Under the pieces are notes generated by a model. That model saw nothing but the letters and a program-made list of their open reading frames with translations. It had not been told where the DNA came from and made no database searches. From Limnoperna fortunei (taxonomy: Eukaryota; Mollusca; Bivalvia; Mytilida; Modiolidae): DNA of 64,000 nucleotides. The position numbers were made by a program, and so were the translations under genes. Of this stretch, positions 36,407 to 46,600 are shown piece after piece (positions within the stretch are counted from its first letter, which is position 1; every line of letters begins with the position of its first letter). The stretch lies in the NCBI GenBank assembly GCA_944474755.1, contig OX104112.1, positions 79,931,756 through 79,995,755 of the forward strand, given 5' to 3'.

Positions 36407-37660
36407 CATAACAACACAAAGAAATCAATGGAGGTGACGACTTTATCAGTTCCTTCCTTGACTTCTAATGTGTCTGAGACTTTGTACCAATTCCAGCAGC
36501 AGAGATACTTGTGTGATGTCCTTATATTTACATCTGATGGTTACATCCCTGCACACAGAGTTGTACTTGTGGCAGCTAGTAAACACTTCCAGGAAATTGA
36601 ATCAAGCAGAAACATTCATACAACTCCAGAAGCAAATTTCTATCTCACAAAAGAAAAGAGTGAAGACATGCATAAAATAGTCCAGTTAATCTATACTGGT
36701 TTGTTAAGTATTTCAGCAGAAAATATGAAACGTATACATAGTCTATGCAAAACATTGGGTTTGGAGGGAGCCATTGAACTATGTGAGCAGTTTATAATTG
36801 AAACCAATAGTAAAACTGGACAGAAAAACAATGATTCAGAACCAGAAAATGAAGAGAGTCATTTAAGTTTAAAACAGTTAGAAACAGAAGTAATTAATCA
36901 CCTTGAAAAATCAAGGTCAAACAACAATACCTATGCAAACTTTGCTACAGATCCAAATATGGTAGATGCAGAAGAAAAATGTGTATTTGCCAGTGCAACA
37001 GATAATGTTCAACCTGTGGAAGAAGCCATTAAAAGCAAAAGAAATTGTGACAAAAAGACAAAAGCTAAGGGGCAAAGAAATAAAAATAAGAAAGTTGAAG
37101 AAGACTCCAATCAAAATGGAATTCAGTCACCTATTGCAAATGAAAAATTAATCAATTGTGCCTTATGCAAAGATAAATTTTTAGATAAAAAACAATTAAT
37201 GGAGCACAGAAGAATAAGACATTCAAACAAACGAAAACCTATGCATACAAAAAGATATATTCCAAACTCTGAAGGCAATGAGGTAGTATCTGATGTAGAG
37301 GACCAAGAAAATACACTGGATAACAGCTTTTCGAGCAAAAATGAATCGGAACAATATGAAGACGAAGAGTCAGTATTATCAACCAGGCAGGGAACAAAGA
37401 GACGTTCTTTAGAAAACTTTACAAAATTAAAAAAAACCACGCGATTTGTATGTCGATTGTGTAAAGACGTATTTGCTAGTAACGATTTATTACAGGAACA
37501 CAGAAAACTTATACACCCAGGAGGAAAACGAGAGAACTTGACCTGTCAGCTGTGTGATAAAGTTCTTAGTACGTGGTTAAATCTAATTGAACACAAGTTT
37601 AAGAAACATGGCATTGGATATGATGTTGAAAAATATAAAGTACTCATGTGTGATATGCCA
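36407..37660 (+). CDS. zinc-finger gene exon with BTB domain and fingers 1-3
   Basis: Acceptor ATCATTACAG, donor GTAAGT at 37661. ATG 36428 is the best internal start (MEVTTLSVPSLTSNVSETLY). An upstream ATG at 36326 is in frame but lies before the acceptor. Encodes 411 codons: BTB, a Lys/Glu-rich linker, three C2H2 fingers (Cys at residues 244, 342 and 373), and the first Cys of finger 4. Confidence 0.9.
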
Positions 37661-40600
37661 GTAAGTATTTTGACCTTTATGTACAACCTTGGTTAACTTG
37701 TTAAATGGCAGTAAGTATTTTGACCTTTATCTACTAACCTTAGTTGACTTGTAATATAGCGGTAAGTTTTTTACCTTTTGACTATACATGTAGAAAACTT
37801 GGGTAGTACCTGAATATTACTTATATATTATTATTATTCGTTATTCTCACTGTGCTAGTACATGTGTGCATAAGGTTGATACCTGTTTCTTTGATGCAGA
37901 TGAAAGGTTTGACAGTATTCCCTAACTTCACCTCAGCAACAACTATTGTGAAGGTGTGAAAATAATACACTAGTATTTACTAGTAAATTAAATTGCCTTT
38001 TTAGCTCACCTGACCCAAAGTGTCTTGTGAGCTACTGTATAGTCATTACTTTATGTCCATCGTCATCTATGATCTTTCCATACTCAATCTTGTTTTCTGA
38101 AACCACTGGGCTAATTGAACTTAGTCACAGTTTTCATTCGCTGGTCTATAAAGTTTGGGTTTTATTTTTGATTGCAAAAAACCAAATGGCTGACACTGCA
38201 GGACGTAATTTATCATAGCACCCTATGAAATAAGTGTTTTAAAAGGCTTCTTCTTTGAAAGCATTTAACCAGTTGAAAAAAAAATTTAACTATCATTCAG
38301 TGGACTTTGTAAAGTTTATGTTTAATAAAACACTTCTTCACTTAAACTGGTTAAACAATAGCCACCACCACACCAATTGAAACAAACACTGTGGTTGCTG
38401 TTTGAAGTCTCACTGGCATTGTGTACTCAACTACAATATTAATTGACAAGGATTGCTAGTTTTCCTACTGCATGTCAGGTCTTTCTCCAGGTACTCAGGC
38501 TCCTCCAATTAATATGATATACATGTACTAGTAGCTGACACAATAATGTAAGTGGCATTAAACACCATTCAAACAAACAAACAAACCAATTGACACAAAA
38601 CTTACAGTTGTTAAACATATGTTAAATAACATCTTTATCATTGAAACAAATCAGGTGAGTGATACAGACTTTTGTGAGTTTTTTCCTTTCTAATTTAAAT
38701 TAAATCTATTAATGGGACCCTTTTGTTATTGTCATTGATAGGAAGTAGGGAGCAATTGAATAATTTAATTTTAATCATGATGATTTGAATTTACATTACA
38801 CTTAAACAGTTATTTACCAATTTGTAAATCCATTCTGAAAAATAGACAATAACAGTAAAATATATATGACTGCTAACTTTGGGGGTAACTAAAAGTAAAA
38901 TCTAATTGTTTTGTGGTTTTTTTATCTTAATTTGTTTGTACGTGTTTTGCCTCAGAGTTTTGCTTGATTTCAGAATTGTGATTTCTCTACTATTGTTGAG
39001 TACAAAATGAAGACACATTACAGTGATGTCCATGGTGAAGTCGGATCCTACGTTTGTGAGCTTTGTAACAAAGGATGTAAGTCGGCACCACAGCTGAAGT
39101 ATCACATGAAAACTGTACACCCTGACAATAAAACACAGATGCTCTACAAATGTGATGAGTGTGGCAAAACATTCAGACATTCATGTAATCTAAAGGTACA
39201 CTAATAATTGTTTTGGTTTTAGTGTATACATTACAGTTATATAAAAAACTACATGTACTTACCCTTTATGTGGAACAATATGGCAGTTTAAATGAGATTC
39301 AACTATTTAATCCACATTTATGTATTTATAATACATATACCTGAATTTAGCTTTCAAAAAATCAACTCTTATCTTTACCTATTTCTAAGCATTAAATACA
39401 TTATTTATAAGCACATGGTTCAAAAATATCTTTGTATTTTTATGTTTATTAGTTTCAACGTACACTATTTATACAGTTGTTGAAATCCATATTCACTGAC
39501 TTTAAAAAAAAAATAATAACAGAAATATTTATTGGATTAAAATGCCAAACATTTCATAGTTTTTTTGTTATTTTCATTAACAACTGAGATTTACCTTTAC
39601 TATACAATATAAGTATTATTTTAGACAAACCATAATTTTTATAAGTCTTTAATTTAACTAACAGAAATTACCAGTTTTCATACCAAAAGTTGCTAGTTGC
39701 AACCTTTTACTCATCTACAGTAGTATAGCTGAACAATTGTTGAATGTGATATTTATTTTTATTTTGCAGAAACATGTTGACTATGTCCATTTAAAGATAT
39801 CAGACAAAAAATATTTATGTCATTTATGTACTTACAAATGTATGAGTAAAACAGACTTGAACAACCACCTGCTGAAAATACATGATATTCCACTGCCAAA
39901 ATCATGTAAAGTGTAAGTACATGTATAATACACTATATTCCACTGCCAAAATCATGTAAAGTGTAAGTACATGTATAATACATGATATTCCAATGTCAAA
40001 ATCATGTAAAGTGTAAGTACATGTATAATACATGATATTCTGCTGCCAAAATCATGTAAAGTGTAAGTACATTTAAAAAATACATGATATTCCACTGCCA
40101 AAATCATGTAAAGTGTAAGTAACATGTATAATACATGATATTCTGCTGCCAAAATCATGTAAAGTGTAAGTACATGTATAATACATGATGTTCCACTGCC
40201 AAAATCATGTAAAGTGTAAGTATATGTATAATACATGATATTCCACTGCCAAAATCATGTAAAGTGTAAGTACATGTATAATACATGATATTCTGCTGCC
40301 AAAATCATGTAAAGTGTAAGAACATGTATAATACATGATATTCCGTGCCAAACTCATGTAAAGTGTAAGTACATATCACTGCCAAAATCATATAAAATGT
40401 AAAGTATAAGTACATGTATAATACATTATATTCCACTGCCAAAATCATGTAAAGTGTAAGTACATGTATAATATATGTTATTCTGGATCTTCACAGGGGA
40501 TACAGGTTCATATTCCCTGTCTGTGTTTTATATTCCCTGAGCCGGAGGCTTCACAGGGAATACGGTATGATATCCCCGTCTTGATTAACCAATCAAATTG

Positions 40601-43600
40601 TAGGGATTCACTAGATACATTACTTCAACAGAATATTACATGATATTCCACTGCCAAAATCATGTAAAGTGTAAGTACATGTATAATACATGATATTCCA
40701 CTGCCAAAATCACGTAAAGTGTAAGTACATGTATAATACATGATATTCCATTGTCCATTCATGTAAAATGTAAGTACATGTAAATGATATTCCACTGCCA
40801 AAATCATTTAAAATGTAGTACATGCATGTCACTGCCAAAATCATGGTAAGTGTAAGTACATGTATAATACATGATATTCCACTGCCAAAATCATGTAAAG
40901 TGTAAGTACATGTATAATACATGATATTCCATTGTCCATTCATGTAAAATGTAAGTACATGTAAATGATATTCCACTGCCAAAATCATGGTAAGTGTAAG
41001 TACATGTATAATACACTATATTCCACTGCCAAAATCATTTAAAGTGTAAGTACATGTATAATACATGATATTCCACTTCCAAAATCATGTAAAGTGTAAG
41101 TACATGTATAATACATGATATTCCACTGCCAAAATCATGTAAAATGTAAGTACATATATAATACAAGGTATTCCACTGCCAAAATCATGTTAAGTGTAAG
41201 TACATGTCACTGCCAAAATCATGTAAAATGTAAGTACATGTCACTGCCAAAAATCATGTAAAAGGTAGTACATGTAAAATATGTGAAATTCTATTTAATA
41301 TAAATTGTTTTCTATGCAAATATGTGATTGGTAAATTGCATCATGACATTGTTTTCCCAGAGTCCCATGTCTGATTTTATGCAGATACTATTTATTTAGT
41401 TATTTAAATTTAAAGATTCTCTTGATTTATCTATTAGAAATTCATTTAATTTGAATTTAAATGTATGTTTTAAATGTATTTCTCATCACAGTTTCTATTA
41501 TCTATATGTATATACCCTGTAGTGTTTCTTATAAAAAGTTGATAAAAAATGATTGCCCTCTGGAAACAAGGCTTTCTTTGGTAAACCAAAGCTTCATTAT
41601 ATCACTAAAGGAGGAGAAATAAATGTTTAAAATTATGCCGCCAATGAAATGCATTATATTTTGGTGTCAAATTAAATGTCCATAAAATATATGATATTTT
41701 TTTGCCAAACCATGTAATTTCTACTAGACAACTTATGCAGTCTTTTAAAGTGTGAAGAGTTTATAAAAACACGAATTGTAAGATAGTATTAGAAAATTGA
41801 CTTTATCTGGAATTCCAAAATATAACGGTAATAAATAAAAACATTCAAGTGTACTATTATTTACTGGTATGTGTATTTGTGTTAATTAAAATATTTGTTG
41901 TTGGAGACCTAGATACATTTTTTCACCTGTCAATAACAAGGGACAAAGTACAGGTATGCCGGTGTATACATGTAAAGTAATTACCTGTATTTTTGTTTGC
42001 AGATATAAATGTGACAAATGTGACTATTTTACACTGACAAGATCTTGTTATGACAGACATGTACAGCTTCATCAAGGTAATAATTCTTTAAAAAAAAATT
42101 GGATCTTAGTTATGGAAGAAAAAGATTTATTATTAAATGAAAATAATATTGGTGTTTGTTTGATTTTTTGGTGTTGTTGCTTTCTTTCTTTCTTTCCACA
42201 AAACTGGCCATGTAAAATATGAAATACTGTCCCACCCAATAATAGCTTACTAAAAAAGATTATTATTAAATTTTCTGTATCATTGGTATTTCATATTTAA
42301 ATATTAATTTTTTGTATTAATCATATAGTTAATCAATAATAATACCTGCTGAAAACTGTCTGCTGCTTCATTTCTCTGACAGCAGTAGAATTTTACACAT
42401 TTTTATATTGATGAACTTTTGTGAAAGTTGAGGTTGGAATGTACTACATTTCAGAGGATGGTCTACAGAAAACATACATGTGTTCAACCTGTGGAAAAGG
42501 ATTTTATAATATACAAAATGTCAAAGCCCATGAAAAAAGACACAGTAAGTTGTATGCTATGGCTTGAATAGATTTAGTTTTTGCCAAATTTCTATAGTAA
42601 TAATGATCAGAGGATAGCCAAAATCTTCTAGCTTGTCCACTCTGCCCACTTTTTGAGGATAGCCAAAAACTTCTGTCTTGTCCACTCTGCACACTTTATG
42701 AGGATAGCCAAACTTCTAGCTTGAATACTCTGCCCACTTTATAAGGATAGCCAAAACCTCTAGCTTGTCCACTCTGCCTACTTCATGAGGATGGTCAAAA
42801 CTTCTAGCTTGTCCACTCTGCCCATTTTATGAGGAGGACCAAAACTTAAAGCTTGTCAATTCTGCCAAGTTTCTGAGGATGGTCAAAACTTCTAGCTTGT
42901 CCACTCTGCCCACTCTTTATGAGTATGGCCTAAACTTCTAGCTTGTCCACTCTGCCCACTTTACAAGGATGGCCAAAACTTCTAGCTTGTCCACTCTGCC
43001 CACTTTATGTGGATGGCCAAAACTTTTAGAATGTCCACTCTGCCCACTTTATGAGCATTGCCAAAACTTCTAGCTTGTCCACTCTGCCCACTTTTTGAGG
43101 ATGGCAAAAACTTTAAGCTTGTCAATTCTGCCAAGTTTATGAGGATGGCCAAAACTTTTCCTTGTTCACTCTGCCCACTTTATGAGTATGGCCAAACCTT
43201 CTTGCTTGTCCACTCTGCCCACTTTTTGAGGATGGCCAAAACTTCTAGCTTGTCAATTCTGCCAAGTTTATGAGGATGGCCAAAACTTTTCCTTGTTCAC
43301 TCTGCCCACTTTATGAGTATGGCCAAACCTTCTTGCTTGTCCACTCTGCCCACTTTTTGAGGATGGCCAAAACTTTTAGCTTGTCAATTCTGCCAAGTTT
43401 ATGAGGATGGCCAAAACTTTTCCTTCTTCACTCTGCCCACTTTATGAGTATGGCCAAACCTTCTTTCTTGTCCACTCTGCCCACTTTACCAGGATGGCCA
43501 AAACTTCTAGCTTGTCCACTCTGCCCACTTTATCAAGTGGAAATGATTTTATTTTGCTTTATTCCAATACTTGTAAGTAAAATGCACTGAAAAGTAAGTT

Positions 43601-46600
43601 TTAATGATATATACATGTATATGTAATGTTTACAACATAAAAGATCAAAGTGGTTGCTATTTGTGGATGGGTGGAAAAGTATAATCCACCTTAGAATCTA
43701 CCTTAGAAAATATACTAGATAAATTAGGTGTGTTGTCAAACATTTTCGCTACTACAATTTTTAATGTTTAGACAGCAAAAATAAAACTTTAATTATTGGT
43801 CAGTATATGGACATGTTTTGTTTATTCTTTGAGGTATTCAAAATCAAGGTGAGACTCTATTGAATGATTGACAAGAAATGTTCTTATTTGTAAGTTGCAG
43901 ATTTCTATACAAATTATGACTTTTCAAGATTTGTAACATAATTGTGTTTATTTTATTATTCTAGCATGCTTTTTTACTTATTTTTTACTTGTTTTGCTAG
44001 AATCTGAGGTCATGTTTTGTCCATTTGAGGGTTGTGGATATTCTACAAAGTTTAAGCACACCATGAAAAACCATATTGCAGGCATGCATACACATAAGGT
44101 TGGTTAACTCTTATAACGTTCAAATAAAATATATGTTACAACTTACCAGTTCATGTGCATTTGGGTTGTTATAGTCAAAATACAATGACATTAGGTATTT
44201 TCTACGTTCAATCAGTTTTTATTGCCCTTCATCAGTAATAGCTTGGCTATTTAAATTCAGCTACTTATGCAATACTTGGGTAAACCTAAATCTTGGCTCT
44301 CCTGAAGTTACTTTATGACAATCTTCAAAGTTAGAAGCTTAAATTTACCTGAGTCATGCATAATTTCATGCAATATTAGTTTTGTTCCTCAGCTACACTA
44401 ACTATCGTCTCAGAAGACAAGCTAATACTGATGAGCTATAAAGAAAACAGATTGAAGCAGTTTTCTAAACAGCCGTTATCTGTATTTAGAATTAATTGAC
44501 CAACACACAGATAATACCTGACACATCATTGTATTTTGACTAACAAAGCAGTTGAATTAACTATTTAAAATTAGTATTCATAAATAATGAGATCATAGTA
44601 TTATAGGCAGGTAATGTTTTAAGATAAGCTTTGACAAAAATCAGAAGCATTGATTCATTTGTATAATTCACAGTACCGGTATATTCCTTTGGAAGTAGCA
44701 CAAACTTGTTCCTGATTTCACATATTGTCACACATATTTTCTATTACATGTTTTCAAATCTGCTTAAGACATTATTTTATAATGGAAGGTGGACAACACT
44801 TTTTCCCTGGAACTCCCATGGATCATTAGAATAGAGTTTTAATTTTGAGTGGAGTTTATTGCCATTTGCAGCTATATGATAACATGCGGGTTTTATTAGG
44901 TGAAGAAGTCAGAGTAGCTGGAGAACCATTGACAGGAACTTAAAAATAGAAGTTGGGGGAATAAATCATTAAAAAGTAAACATGTGCTGCTGTCAATAAA
45001 TCTTTTAAAGATGTATAGCTAAAAGTAATTATATGCTATTAAATTTTTTTTCAAAATAATAAGGGGGCTTTGGTGGCCAAGTGGTTAAGGTAGTTCATCC
45101 ACTATTAATCAGGTACTTGACTTCCTCCCCCAATAAAAAACTGGACGCCATGATGTAGCTGAAAACCTGTTGAAAGTGGTGTTTAACAACATTAAAACAA
45201 ACAAACAAATAAAATAAACAACATACTTTTAGCTTCCCAACTGTGACACAAAAATAATTACACTAAGACTGTAAGAAGTATGTAAAACACTTGCACAGTA
45301 GCAATGTAAACAAGTCTTTTACATGTATGTGAAGGTGTGGCATATAACAAAACATGATCCAGATCAAGAATTTACATTTGACAGCTAGAAATCTTGTTAT
45401 CAGTGGTGCCAATAAGCACTTGTATTAATCTTACGGTAATGAAAAAATATTAGAAATGTTAGAAATTTGAATTATATAAGAAAAACTATAATGGGACATC
45501 TAATCCCTTGTAATGATTGACAGAATAAATAAATATTACAATGGTTTTGTTCATTTCTTAGCCTATTTTTAAAGAAATTTTTATTTGGAATATGTATTGG
45601 TGGCTCTTTGCTATTTTTTTTATTAATTATATCTTTTTGTCTGCTGCTGTGATATTATAATGTGGGGAATCTAGATTTTGAATTTGAACAAAATTTATTC
45701 ATAAGATTTAGTCAAGTAACATCTAAAGCACATGAGAGGAATTTTATTATTAATAAATTTTTGCAAAAATTATTCCTATTTATAATTTAGAAAAAAGCAA
45801 AATAGTTTTCAAGTTTTTATAGATTTCATTCATTCTTTTAGATTGGGGTGAAAGTCTTATTTAAAATTTTGCTTGATGATAGACCAAGCTATGAATGCAC
45901 TTTAGATTTATTTGTTTGGGGAAAAAAAATGTTTGCAATCACCCAGGAATAAGGACAACTGTTAAACTTCACTTGAATGGTTGTAAACCTGTTTTATAGA
46001 AGCTTATACATGTACCAACATTTTGTTTTGTTATTACAGAATTTAAAACCATACCAATGTCACTTGTGTGAATATTCCTGCAAGTTAAAAGGAAATCTCG
46101 ATAAACATTTAAGAGGGAAGCATGGAGTGGAAGTTATGACAATTCCAAAGTTACGAAAGAAAGCTATAGAGACTGGGAAAGGCTTTAGCGATATTGTATT
46201 TCCACCAAGAAACTGTAGTGAACTTCCAGCCAAAATTGCAGACAAACACCATCTTCAGACAACTCAAAAGTCTCAAGTAGGTTTATTTTTTAAAGCCATC
46301 ATACTATATTTTTTGGTTCAGAAATGTTTTATTTGATCACATGATCATAGCTGATGTCCATTGATTTTGAATAAAGCAGACCTAAGTAATGTTTAATAGT
46401 ATATAACTATTAACTCTTTATAAATCAAAAATACATTTTGTTGTCAACTTTGACTCAAAGTAAAGCAATATATTTGGTATAATTAGCAATCAATGAATTA
46501 AATACAGATGTGTTTCTTTTTCGAAAAATAAAAATTAAATGTTAACTTCAATTATGTGTTGGATATCTTAACGGAATAAGAAGATAATTAAATAAGTAAT

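Noticed and set aside
39952..40988. Minus-strand ORFs of 60-94 codons with repeating MILAVEYH-like peptides.
   Set aside because: They are translations of the 50-bp minisatellite and shift frame with each unit.
43058..43273. Peptide with CPLCP words that looks like extra zinc fingers.
   Set aside because: It comes from the 44-bp intronic minisatellite; the unit is not a multiple of three and there are no matching histidines.
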